Both the position numbers and the translations under genes were made by a program. DNA of 64,000 nt from Polytrichum commune (taxonomy: Eukaryota > Streptophyta > Polytrichopsida > Polytrichales > Polytrichaceae), in assembly GCA_950295325.1 (NCBI GenBank), contig OX485805.1, positions 32,043,501 through 32,107,500 of the forward strand. The letters are read 5' to 3'. The notes beneath the pieces are model-generated. The model saw nothing but the letters and a program-made list of their open reading frames with translations, was not told the origin of the DNA and searched no databases. This document shows, in pieces, positions 44,600 through 56,075 of this stretch. Position 1 is the stretch's first letter; each line of letters starts with the position of its first letter.

Positions 44600-45540
44600 A
44601 ATTCATCTCAGCCTACCAATACATTGTGTCCTACTAGATGTGCCAATTGTGAACATCATGTGAACTCATAATTGTTTGCTATAATAAATAAAATCCCATG
44701 CATTGTTTTTATTCCCTTCAAGATTTTTTATTACAATACGGAATTGTGTCAAGCATGCCTACTATGTCTATCAACTAATACTTCCGTGTTTCCATCCTCC
44801 TACATGCTTCGGACTTCTTTTCGTCGTCTCTTCTTGATGGAGGTGGACCCGGTCGAAGCAAATCAACGTACGAAACCGTTTTATCCCTCATTCGATCCTT
44901 CAATGGACGACGATGCGGTGATAATCTTCTCATCCTATCGCGAAACGACAAAGACCTCGAAGATTCACCTACCATCTTGACTTTCTGCACCGTGTCGATT
45001 GCCTTGTCTTCATTCAAATTAGCCGCATCATCTGCCTCACTATTCATGCACCTTGTTTCGTCCTTCTCCTGCACATCACCTCACCTTTTATCTTTTTTTG
45101 CATATCGTTTCTGCTCCTCCTGCATCCTCCACCTCCATGCTTGTGGGGACTGCGAAAATGGAGTGAGCTCGTAGTCATCACTATGTTGATTTCCAGCACC
45201 TATGTCATGTTCCGACGATGTATTAAAGGGAACATGGGGATCTCCTAGACTTCTAATATTTTTCTCCCATCCTAGGCCAGCAAACATGTCTCTCTCCTCT
45301 CCCATTGTGTGTATATGTCTCTACATCCGTATTGGATGCGAGTATAACTTATGTCTTCATTTATATACAGCTGAAGATAATCTCTTCGACCATAAACAAT
45401 AATTGTTGGAGTCCAAGCTCTAGAGTTGACTCACACATAGGACAAAGACAAAATTGATGGAATAAAAACGAAGCAAGTTGATCGCCTTTTCTACTTTGAT
45501 TGACTCATTCTTCAATTATACCAACCTCGATAAAATTATT
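44600..45540 (-). pseudogene. Unidentified hydrophilic protein remnant
   Basis: The minus strand 45305-44775 is one frame of about 177 codons with a single TGA at 45081-45083. It starts MGEERDMFAGLGWEKN and runs through EYELTPF-like and QAWRWRMQEEQKRYAKK to SLSFRDRMRRLSPHRRPLKDRM, a charged, probably nuclear or nucleic-acid-binding composition. I do not recognise the family. It lies between 3'-flank and promoter-type sequence of the SWIM cluster, so it may be an insertion. Confidence 0.35.
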
Positions 45541-45880
45541 TTCATTCGTTCTTTCTTGGGATCATCATTGGTTTTATCATATACTTATATTTTTTATCTT
45601 CATTTTCTATCATTTTAGTACTTCCCGATTTCCAAATGTAATGAGACCATTTCAAATTGAGGGTTTTTTTATCTATTTTTGGACCTATATATTCCACGGA
45701 AATAGGTCACAATTTTGTACTATTTTTTAGGAGAACCTGGAATATTTTGAGCATATTCGAGTCTTTTTTTAATAATTCTAAATTTGGTCTAAGAAGTTTA
45801 CTAAATTTAATTCCTCTCCGCTCTCCGCTCTCCACTCCCCGCTCTACGCTCACATAGAAGTGTCGTCCGAGTGTAGAGTA
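45541..45880 (+). promoter_or_regulatory. Repeated promoter block of the SWIM genes (orphan copy)
   Basis: Carries TGGGATCATCATTGGTTTTA, CATTTCAAATTGAGGG, TTCCACGGAAATAGGTCAC and the CTCTCCGCTCTCC leader in the same order as 41407-41706. The gene that should follow is absent; downstream is unrelated sequence. Confidence 0.7.
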
Positions 45881-46050
45881 GTTATTAATATATGAAGACT
45901 GAGTCCAATCTCTTTTAAACATGCATGGTTATGATGTTTGCTTTTTGATCCTCACTGAACCACATACCAATCAAATCTAGAGGTCAGATTAAGAACACTA
46001 GCTACTTAAGACCCATCTACTGTAGTTGCAATTGGCCCCAAAGTTATTCT

Positions 46051-46440
46051 CTACTTATGGAGTGGGTCTGAATTGAATGGCACTGCTTTCTTTGATGTAC
46101 CCCTAGATGTTGTGAGCCGGAACATCGTAAGACTACCTTGGCGCAGATCACTATGATTGTTGCAATACCCAGCTAGCTTCAGTACGAAGTCCAGACTATA
46201 TTCTAAGTAATTTTTGTTTTCTTCAATGGCTTTCAAAAGCCACACCACTTCACCGCCTTTTGTCATGTCCACCCAAATGGTTCAATGGACTCTTTTTAAT
46301 ACCGGTGTTAGTTGCAAATGTTGCAAATTAATATAAGGAAAGGTCTTTGTTCCGTTTAGTTTTGCCACGTTGGGGAATTCCCAAACCTCAAGGTAGTAAT
46401 CACGCCTGTTGCCATTCAAGAGTCCTCGATGAATAGGGTG
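46051..46440 (-). pseudogene. Unidentified protein remnant with one stop
   Basis: The minus strand from about 46440 reads LLNGNRRDYYLEVWEFPNV and FPYINLQHLQLTPVLKRVH. After one TGA it continues in frame as TIWVDMTKGGEVVWLLKAIEEN and LDFVLKLAGYCNNHSDLRQ to a stop near 46051. The frame is protein-like over ~125 codons. I do not recognise it; no motif allows a functional call. Confidence 0.35.
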
Positions 46441-47023
46441 CAGAAGAGGTTTGACAACTATCGGACCAAACGGGATGGAACTCTAATATTCAAGAAAATA
46501 TTGTCATTGAAATTCAATATAAAAAGGATAAATTGTTCACTTTCAGTCCGGTTTACAATCTGGTTATTGCAGATGTTTCATCGTAGGTTTTGCTATTGTA
46601 GCACGGGTTTGGTTGTGTAAATCCAATGGGTGAAAGTTGGAGAACATGAAAAACGAACCAAAGAACACCCACATACCTTATGGTCCAGCTCACGTTTTGA
46701 AATCTTATATAACAACTCTATATTACATTATTATAGAACTATTATCAGCTCTGAAATGGTTTTATTATGTGAGGACCCTTGGAGTACATCCAATTTGCTG
46801 GCACCCTGGGCCAACACTGCCCTTGTTTAGCGGTCCTTTTGGGTGCTTTTGTTTTACCTCTGTCCATGTGAATTGTTGGACATTTGGCAGGTTTGTGAAG
46901 CGTACATAGTTGTGGACAAACGTCCTTCTGATGTAAGAGGCTCATCCATGGTGACTTCTTTATTAGTTGTGTACGTATCGTGAAGCATACTTGTAGTGTG
47001 GTGATTTTTGTTGGAGTTTCTAG
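46441..47023. other. No gene seen
   Basis: Only short open stretches. Mixed composition, possibly intron or flank of the exon at 47024. Confidence 0.4.
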
Positions 47024-47233
47024 GAGAGACTTGCTATTGAAGGATCTGGAACAATCTACAAAGAGCTCTATCGTTTTGTGGATTCACCGTGGTTTAAAGC
47101 TCTGGAAAGTAGAAATTGCAAGACTCTCAAGGGCCTACTGGAAACAGACATAGACTTAGTAAGAAAAACAAGTTACGAAGGACGCACTGTACTGCATGTG
47201 GCCGTCATATATGTACATGAGGGCATTCTATAA
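47024..47233 (+). pseudogene. Ankyrin-repeat-like exon
   Basis: After a TTTCTAG acceptor-like site, 69 codons are open: FVDSPWFKALESRN, LKGLLETDIDLVRKTS and YEGRTVLHVAVIY. The last run matches the G.T.LH.A core of ankyrin repeats. No further repeat is seen downstream in the next kilobase, so this is probably a gene fragment. Confidence 0.35.
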
Positions 47234-48176
47234 TGATTCTATATTGGAATAATTGTTTTCCAAGTGTTGCAATACTAACGCGTTCTGAAGTGCCTACCAG
47301 TTTTCCCGTGCAATGTACCAGCTTGGTGGGTCATGGCGATGTACTTGAAGTTTGCCATGTTCTCCACTTTTCTATTTCGACTGAGTTTGACCTTTTCTTT
47401 TAGGCTTGCTTAAGCATTGGGAAGTGGAGCTTTCAGCACTTGTGAAGCATTTGAGCTTGTGACCTGCCATCACAGTTCAATCTGTTCAAAGTTTGCAGGA
47501 TTCAAATCTTCATTCAAATGTAAAGGTACATTTACATTTTCTAAACTTTTACGCTATATTGTAGTCAAGTAACATATGAACATGTGATGAATTCAACCAT
47601 ATGTGGTTGACTCTTTGTCCCAGCTACTGAAATCTGTGTTTCATCTGTGCGGAGATGATGTCTTTTATTGTAGAAGAGACCAATAATTTTCATGTAGTAA
47701 TTTCTATACACAGCAAAGTCCCTAAATCTTTCACTCTCGGCATAGGAGAGTGGTACTTACTTTACTAAATATGATATTTAGTGTTTGATTATACTTAGTG
47801 TCATTCCTAGCTCTGATTATGAGGGTTGTATGTTGGCATTACTTCTAAGTGATTTTTCTCAGCTATCAAGTAAGTGCTTGCAACCATAAAACTTTGCTTG
47901 TCCAAATGACCTATATTTGAGTGGCTATGCAGCTGTTCTTCTTCCACACATCAATTGTGTGATAGTCGGCATTGGAGCCCGCTATGCCTCCCAGGTTCCC
48001 CCTTCACTCATTTTCCAACTTTTTGAAATCTCGGTGTGGAGACAGAGGGTTAATTAGACTCTACTCGTGTCCTGCCTTTGTAATTATCTGCACACATGCT
48101 TCTGTCAAATATCCCCTTATTTACATTTCGATTGGGTGAGCGAGTAGAAAAAGAAGATTAAAACACCGTTTTGCAG
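47234..48176. other. No gene seen
   Basis: AT-rich, intron-like sequence ending in TTTTGCAG before the exon at 48177. Confidence 0.4.
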
Positions 48177-49023
48177 TACTGTAGGAAACGTGTAATTGTA
48201 GAGGAGACGGAATACAAGCAACTGCGGCGGCTTAAAATTGAAAGAAACAGCAGGAAGTTGGAAAGCTTGGGCCTTCCAGCATTAGCGGTGGCGATCGCAC
48301 CGGCAACTCGGAAAGATCGGTAAATCTGCTCTCCAATTCAAAGTGCGTCATATCTTTGTCATTGAAGTATGCACTAGGAACTGTTGCGCCCTCAAACTTA
48401 TCGCCTGTCTTTGTGTCATTACTGCAGTTCCCTTGTCGCAGTCGTACATGTGCCGCACCTCGACTTTGTATCCTTGTATACTTTAATATTTTACTCCTAG
48501 ATGAGGGTGGTTTTTGTCAAATGCGAGTGTTTGATTATGGATCACAAGTTAACCACCTTACTCAGTGCAATAGCTTCATTGTCCGAGGAAGATGTCCAGA
48601 AGTTGTTTATTGAGGTTTCCCGATTCCCTGCAATAAATGCTTGTATGCTAACCAAAATGCAAGAGCTATTGGCTGATACCTTCGAGGATTTCAGGACAAT
48701 CTCGGAGTCCTTGAAGCCACCTAGGAGGAGTTGCAAGTTATCAACATTACCATCAACCTCAATGCACATAGAGGCACGAGATAGCAGCGAGGAAGATGGT
48801 TCGTGCAATGAGCGATTTGAAAAATCCAAAAAGGATGCAGACTATGTTCTAGAGTCAGAAACAGAGGCATCCGAAGAGGAGTGCAGAGAACCCATTGCAC
48901 CACAAGCGAAATTGGTAAGTATCATGCTTTCCATGGCCCATCATTGTAGTTCTGTCTTTGCGTTTTCTAAGTTCTTTCTTGACCATGCATTGAACTTTAC
49001 TTTGCACAATACTATGCACAGTA

Positions 49024-49345
49024 GCACATTACTATGTACATTACTATGCGCAATAGGACATTACTATGCACTATAGGACATTACTATGCACTATAGGACA
49101 TTACTATGCACTATAGGACATTACTTTGCACTATAGGACATTACTTTGCACTATAGGACATTACTATGCACTATAGGACATTACTTTGCACATTACTTTT
49201 CACAGCAGGACATTACATTTCAGATTACTAGACACAGTAGGCCATTACTATGTGCAATAGGACATTTCTATGTACACTAGGTCATTACTCAACATAGTAG
49301 AACTTCACTTTGCACAGTAGAACATTACTAATCATTATATGACTG
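49024..49345 (+). repeat. 20-bp tandem repeats in a TNP1 intron
   Basis: About 13-15 units of TTACTATGCACTATAGGACA. Those at about 49041-49180 are nearly perfect and keep an exact 20-bp period; later ones decay (CACAGTAGGCCATTAC). The same TTACTATGCACAGTA word recurs singly at 49975-50100 and 50340-50395. Confidence 0.85.
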
Positions 49346-51536
49346 AGACGCCTTTATAAATTTGTTTTCAGACACCTCACAATCCAAGAACTTGGTCACA
49401 AAGGAAGAAGAAGATGGCTTCCAACCCTAGGGCGAAGAGAGCTCTACCCATTGATGATGCTGGAGACTGGGATGAAGATCGCGACAACGAAGAAGATGGG
49501 GAGGAGGAAGAAGACGCGTTTGATTGGAGCAAGCCAGTATTGATGGAAGAGGAGAAAGATTATGGTAGAGTGCGGGGGAAGCAACCCCAAAGGGACGATG
49601 GTGCTATGCACGAAGATGGTGTTGCAGCCAAATTGGCGCTGGAAATAGAAAAGAAAGAGCTCAAAATTATGAAAAAAGAATTGGCTATGCAAGCACGCCT
49701 TCACACAGCGAGGTCACATAGCAGTGATGAAGAAGAAGAGAGGATCGGCGAGGAATGGGTAGCAGTACGGAGAGACCCTCTTCATAACTCGCAAATGAAG
49801 GCCAAGAGGAGGGCTGCCAACAAAGCGTGTCGAGAGCAGTTTGAGGAGAGAGCGCGGGATGGAAAACAAAGATTCGTAGTAGATCTAGATGATAATGGTA
49901 CGATCATTTTTCACCCCTTGTCATTGTAATCTGCCTACAACATTTGAACATGACATTGCAATGCATTACATTCCAGTCTCACATTACTATGCACAATAAT
50001 TATTACTATATACATTTCAACAATACAATATTACATTACTATGCAAAGTAGTACCTTACTACGCACAGTAGGGAACATTACTGTACACAGTAAAAATAGG
50101 AAGTTAACTAGATAGATGTTAAAATTGTTATTAAATCTAGAATTCTTTCTTTCCATATGATTGTGTACGCATGGTGGCAATTATTCAAGGGAAACAGAGA
50201 GGCTGCATATGAAATCCTTATTGGCCTGCACCCTTTGGGTATATATTATATTCTTTCTGGTTACCCCCCGGCTGGTTGAATATTGAAGAATGTGTCTTGC
50301 TTACTATAGGTCATATTGCAGTGCTTTGGACATGCAGAGTTGTACATGACTATGCACAGTTATTATGCATAGATCCACATTACTCTACATAGTTGAGATT
50401 AATTTAGGTTATTTCTAATGTGGGTGGTCAATGTGGATTGTGGTTGGTGTGGATTGTTTTGCAGGATTTCCCAGTGGTGTGTACAGGCCACAATGGCTGA
50501 ATGCTCTGCGTAGCTACTCCAACGACTTGGACTGGAGCGTCGACAACATAAATGACCAGGATGGGACAGCATTGGACAACATCTATACGCGTATAAGGGA
50601 GAACTGGGAATATCGAGGATACAAAGGAGAACCGCGTTTGTTAAGGTATGAGGTATTTAAGAGCAACCTTGGCCAACAATTAAAGAGCAAAAGAGCTCAA
50701 ATAATAATGCGCATTTTGAAAGGTTTGTGTAAACCAGAATCTATCCGGCTTGATCATTGGTTGAACATGGTCGAACACACCCGCGATTCCAAGAAGATCG
50801 AGCAGGCGAACGTTATGAGGGAGGCCCGGAAATGTGTGAAAAAAATGTCAACATTTGGCCGATCCGAGGGTGAGGTGCGGGCCAGGCTGGTAAGCACTTT
50901 GGCTCTCGCAAATTAGTTTTTAACATTTATGTATGTAATATTGGTCAAAGTAGCAAAGAATGTGCAGTTGTTGTTATGATTTTTGTTAACTCACTTTCTT
51001 TGTGTAGGCGACATGTTTGAAGAGGGACCCCCGCCAAGAAGAGCTAGAGGTGGAGCTTGAAAGGCCCAAAAACACGTCAAGGTCAAAAGGTGGTCTTCCA
51101 GCTTCGTCCACGTTGTCAAAGGGGGGGGAGGGGTAAGCGATGCACAATAGGGTTTAGAATTATCTCCTCACGTAAGTCGCACGAGGAGTGCAGGTATTAA
51201 GGAGATAAGGGCTGAGGTTCGGTAGTTGGATGAAAAATTCAACAACATTCAGAGCTCCCTGTTTGCGGTGATGGCGAAGCTTGGGATCCCTGTGGAAAGA
51301 GAGGTAGGCACACCGTCACGTGGTGGACGCCCTTGCAGCGTTGATGCGGGAAAATCCAACTCTCGGAGAAGTGTATCTCCGCCTGCACGGTCAACTTCAA
51401 AGGAGCCCACAAGTAAGGTAGTAGAGTCTGGTGGTGCAGATAATTTGCCAATCGTGGCGAGCCCGGAAATCCCCTCCGGGTCCCAGAAAGCCTCTTCGGG
51501 TCATGAGGAGCTTGAAGAGGTATGCAATTTGGGCGG

Positions 51537-54246
51537 TGTGAGCATCAATCCCCCTCACCCTTCGATTGCGTCCTAGTCCGGGTGAGGGATCATGAGCTAC
51601 ATTCCATTACGCAATCACAAGTGCAAGCAAAGAAAAGATTGAGAGAAGTGGTGTATATAACACCTTTTTCTTTTCATTAACCTTTCGAGTGTTCACAAAC
51701 ACTTGAGTCTTTACAATGCCATGAGACACATTACCAGCACCTACTACTACTACCTACCTTCCATTACACCACCTCTATGCATCACCTAAAGCTATAGTTC
51801 CTTTTCACACTTGAGTTGATTCCGCTGGCAGCAATGTTAAGGGACCTACGGAGGAGGTGGGGATCAACTTTATGTGCCCCTACCTTCCATCCCCTGGCTG
51901 CTCAACGTCCTGGTACTCTCCGTATCCCCTTTCGTTGCAAGTCCCCTCTCAGAACGGCCCTATTCTCCCCCGTTGTTCTCCACCTCCCTTGCTCTTCTGC
52001 TGCCTCAACCCTGCGTCTCGTTCCAGCTCGCGGGGCAGAACGCCGAGAGCCCTGCCATGCTGCAGTCCCTTCAATACCAAGAAATGTGGCACCGCAACTG
52101 TGTCGCTGCACCGTGGCCACCCTCCAGCTGCAAGGGAAGGCACTATTCCTCTTCTCCTTAAGTGATATCTTCCCAGCAAGTGTGATGCCTACCTTACCCG
52201 TAACCAGCTTAATTACTTCACTAATTAACCCTCTCTTAATCTCAGCTCCCTCGAAGAGAATTCTGCAACTCTTACCGCTCCCTTCCGATCCAATCACTTG
52301 CACTGTTAACGCTTCCGCTTCCGCACACAGGAATCCCTCCAGCACGACCCCCTACTTTGTCCACCTCCCTGCTTCAATTCCTTCCCTCTCTGATCGAAGC
52401 TTAACAATGCCGTTAATTTGCGATCCGCTCTCAGGAATTTTAGAAGGATCCTTCCTTCTCCCCTACTTCCGCATTAACCCTGAATCCGTCCATCTTTCCC
52501 CAGCTCCCCTCCCGGTAATTCGGAGGCAACTCATGCCGCAGCCTCATCCTTCTCTCTCGGTTGCAGACAACAATTCAACAATTCCTCAACCTAGAACAAC
52601 AATGTCAGGGAACTTATAGGATTTCCTTGACCACACTAAGTACAACACCATGACCTCAGGTGTACCGGGAAGTATATTTCCCCAGCCGCTCGCCTTGCCT
52701 GGGTGTTCCACACGATGCACCGCGTCCTCGCTCCCGCGACTGACAGGATGTGCACGATTCACTGCAGATCACTCGTTGCTCCACTTCGTTCCCCCCTTGT
52801 CTCCGTTGCTATTAATGTCCCCAACAGGAGAAAATCCTCACTTGCAATACCAACTCCCCGGCTTCACCAGCCCATCACGGCTGACCTTAGTCTCTCTTGT
52901 AGAGTGCGCCTTCCCTCCCCTGCTCATGATACAGAATGCTCAGAGGCAGGAGATTCATTCTAGATCGCTAGGAACGGAAATGCTCGAATCAGTGATCAGA
53001 GCCGGCTCTGATCCGTATCAGCATCAGCCTTGACTAAGAGAGAAGTCTGAGTTGCAGAAGTCGGACTCCTCTGTCTTCTCCCCTGCCACTCCTATGCCCA
53101 TCTAGTCGCTTGCACTTCCCTAACCTCCTCCACTTCCATCCTCTCAATCCCGACCCGCGTGTCCACGGAAGACAATCACAACAGCAAGACTAACCGAGCG
53201 TACCAGTCCGTTGACTCTCCACCTTTCTTGAGTTCAGATCATTTGAGCACCGTGGCTCATAGCCCCTATTTGAATCACGTCTCTTCTCTACCTCCCCGCA
53301 CTCGCGTGCACATTCCCTCTAGGTTGAGGCAGTGCTTCGCCCTCTCTCCCCTTCTCCCTTTTCCTCTACCTTCTAACTTGCATTTTATCAATCTCCAACC
53401 GAGCAGGGCTTCGCCCTCTTGCTCCTCCTTCCTTTCTCCCTACCTCTAAACATGCATTATGAGACTCCTTGCCTCTACCTCCGGAGACCCCTCCAACCTC
53501 TACCTTTTTTCCCGGTTTGCCCGGCATCTTTCGGGCCGCCCGAGAGAAAAACGGGTCAAGACCTTTTCTTTTGGCCTCTCCTCCTTCCAAACCCACTTTC
53601 CCTTTTCTTCCATTGACTTCTTCTCCCCCTAGCCTCATAGATAAATAAAATTCATAGATAGATAGATAATTAGATACGATAAAAGTAACCCACCATAGTT
53701 GTTACCAAGTAATCACGCTCGCGTTGTGGTATAAGTTGTGGGTCGTTATTGTTGTGGTCACCAAGTCATGTTCCCTTGGTTGGTTGAGGGAGGGAATTTG
53801 TACGACACTTTAAATGGTCCGGGTTCGACTCCCGTCAAGTTCGTGTGATCGTTTCATGTGTTACACATGACTTGGCTAGTGATTTCTAGGCAGGAAATTA
53901 GTATCCAACCAACCGGCTCTTACCCATCCTCCTGAGCTATTCATGTAACTATCGTTTAATAAATGACAGTCATCATTATGACTCCTCCTTTATTCTATTG
54001 GTTTTTCTTGGTATTCCTAAGTACGCTTTTACTAGGCTCTTCATTAAACACTCATGCCTTCACATCCCCTTTCCCTCTAAGGCTAATTTCACTTCTAGCT
54101 CCTAATTACCTCTTAGCCTAATTTTACCAAGATATTCAACGCCTCACCTTTCTCATCCTTTGATTAACTCCATCAAGCGTGAAATCGACGGGTTAGCCAT
54201 GTTTTTGCGATTTAAGGATTAATGTGAGTACGATTTCGGGCTCACA
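51537..54246 (-). repeat. Solo LTR-type element of the TGTGAGC family (LTR1), in an intron
   Basis: Bounded by TGTGAGCATC on the plus strand at 51537 and CGGGCTCACA ending at 54246, with perfect 5-bp target duplications GGCGG on both sides (51532-51536, 54247-54251). The minus strand starts TGTGAGCCC like LTR2 and LTR3 and ends with the shared GGACTAGGACG tail. A TATA-like TTATATACAC is at about 51655 (minus). No retrotransposon protein motif appears in 2.7 kb; long open stretches at 51816-52619 and 52650-53033 are C/T-rich and resemble nothing. It is therefore a solo LTR or a non-autonomous short element. Confidence 0.8.
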
Positions 54247-54276
54247 GGCGGATTATTGTGAAATTACTTTCATGTA

Positions 54277-54520
54277 AATTTTACTCCACATAGTTAAGTA
54301 GAGATTACACCATAAAGTGAGATGTATATATCATTACTGGATTTGTTTACTATAAGCAGTCAACGCACTTACTAGGTGTAGTAATGGATTTCATTCGTTA
54401 TTGTCCGACAAAACTATTGGCAGTAATGACCCGAATGTAACTCACAGTGACATGACTGGTGGCAATAGAATATAATATCACCAGGCTTAGTTATATGACA
54501 TTATGTATGTGCTGAACTAA
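54277..54520 (+). repeat. Dispersed repeat unit, intron copy
   Basis: TTTACTCCACATAGTTAAGTAG, ATAAAGTGAGATGTATAT, GGATTTGTTTACTATAA, GCACTTACTA and CGTTATTGTCCGA in order. The same order recurs at 55828-56075 and, shortened, at 55617-55760. It spans the region before the 54537 exon. Confidence 0.75.
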
Positions 54521-55616
54521 ATCATAACTAGTGTAGCGATGTCTAATGTGCGCAATGGAAGTCGACATTCACAGGTAAATGAGGTTTCCAACGGTGCAAT
54601 TCGACCAGTTCGGGCGCCATCGAGCAGCCAAGGCATCAGTGCGCACGGTGGGGATGCCAAAAAAGATGGTGCCCCTAAACAGAAGCGTGCACGACTGACT
54701 GAAGGCGAGAAGTTGACATTGGAGGCTCTGCCAATTTTAAAGAGAGGCGATGTTGTAGAGAAACTGAGAAGTAGCCCATTAAAGAATAAACAGGTGGTGG
54801 ACAAACGTCGGGCGGATAAACCTCCCCTTGTCACCAAGGCTTCAAAGAAGACCAAAACCAGCCTCGAATTGGTATGCACTTGCTAGGAAACATGCAACGA
54901 TATTTTGTTGTTGAACTCGTGACCTTGCCCTAATGTAATTCAAACACTAACATGTGGTTGTTGCATTTGTGCAGAATGCGGGGGATATGGTTCATATATG
55001 TGGTCATGAAGAGGAAGACTTGAAGACAACATTCATTGGAAAGGGTATTATAAAGAACCTAGCATGTGGGATGTTGCACAATAAGGTGATTGGCAGTGGC
55101 TACATATCTCTCACATTTACGGAGACATATAAGGATGACTATCCTCTATGTATTCCCCTCAATGAAGACGACCCTCCAATCACTACGATTGGCAACGCAA
55201 AATGCCACTATGTTCTTTGGCCAAATGATTGTGTTAGGTTGTATGCACCTGCGTGAGTGTAGTGTAGATTTGTAGAACTTTGAGGATATTCAGACTTATA
55301 GAACCTCGGAGTGTAGTATTTATCATTGCTAGTAGTGAAATGTGGAACATGAATGACAAACTATTTGTATTCTTATGAATTTGGTAGTAAAACTTGTTAT
55401 ATTCTGACTTGTTATATTGCTATACTCAGCATGCCATTAACATCTAACTGTGATGAGTTGACCTCATGTTATTAGTTGTAGTAAGTACAGTCATATGCAT
55501 CCAGAATATGTCACTTTGCAAAGCCATATAAAGTTCACTACCAGTTATACACAATAATGACATATGACAACCATATGACTCCACAAAGTAAGCCAAATAC
55601 TAATGGTTGATGCAAA

Positions 55617-56075
55617 AGTTACTACACATAGTAAAGTAGGTCCACCCGCCAAGCAGTGAGATGTTTACTAAGACCAGTCATATGCACTTACTATGCCGAG
55701 TTATGGATGTCATGCGTTACTGTCCGTGATTACTAAGGGCAGTGACGTGGAGAATTCAATTCATTACCCATAAGATGACTTTGTGTAGTGAAATGCGAAT
55801 GTTAGTACACCCCTATATGACTAATTTACTCCACATAGTAAAGTAAATATTACAACATAAAGTGAGAAGTATATGTCATTGCCGGATTTGTTTACTATAA
55901 TAAGTCACACGCACTTACTACGTAAAGTTATGAATATCTTTCGTTATTGTCCGAGATTACTAGAGGGAGTGATATGGAGACTTTTATTCATTTCACATAT
56001 ATGATTTTGTGTAGTGAAGTGCAAAAGTTAGTACACACCTACATGACTTAGTTATGATATCACTAGGCTTAGTTA
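55617..56075 (+). repeat. Two further copies of the dispersed repeat, 3' of the TNP1-like gene
   Basis: Copies at about 55617-55760 and 55828-56075 carry ACATAGTAAAGTA, GTGAGA..TATATGTC, TTTACTAT, CACTTACTA, GTTATTGTCCG and GATTACTA. Many contain ACTA/TAGT words in both orientations. Placement on both sides of the last exons suggests subterminal sequence of a CACTA-type element, but no CACTA terminus was found. Confidence 0.7.

Larger units (their letters stand above)
48177..55256 (+). pseudogene. Multi-exon TNP1/En-Spm-like transposase gene, interrupted by an LTR
   Basis: Exons by splice sites and frame: 48537-48914 (or from 48501), 49372-49897, 50465-50889, 51008-51132, about 51194-51519, 54537-54871, 54975-55256. 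Four of six joins keep frame (for example DLDDNG-FPSGVYRPQW). An exon at 48177-48319 (EYKQLRRLKIERN, KLESLGLPALA) may belong too but does not join in frame. Exon 2 is acidic then coiled-coil. Exon 3 ends LDHWLNMVEHTRDSKK...STFGRS, like the Ptta/En/Spm (Transposase_24) domain. The last exon has YPLCIPLNEDD...TTIGNAK...VLWPNDCV, like Transposase_23 (TNP1). Defects are a G-run frame problem at 51121-51133, a TAG at 51223-51225 and a phase mismatch at 54537. The fifth intron contains LTR1. Confidence 0.55.

Noticed and set aside
51816-52619. 267-codon open frame inside LTR1
   Set aside because: C/T-rich, low-complexity Pro/Ser/Leu composition, overlapping open frames on both strands, no domain and no Gag/Pol motif. 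It is more likely compositional than coding.
53780-53850. tRNA-like T-arm/B-box (GGTCCGGGTTCGACTCCCG) inside LTR1
   Set aside because: The B-box fits but no convincing A-box, anticodon stem or paired acceptor stem can be drawn. A similar word in LTR2 (near 58205, opposite strand) suggests an LTR feature or chance.
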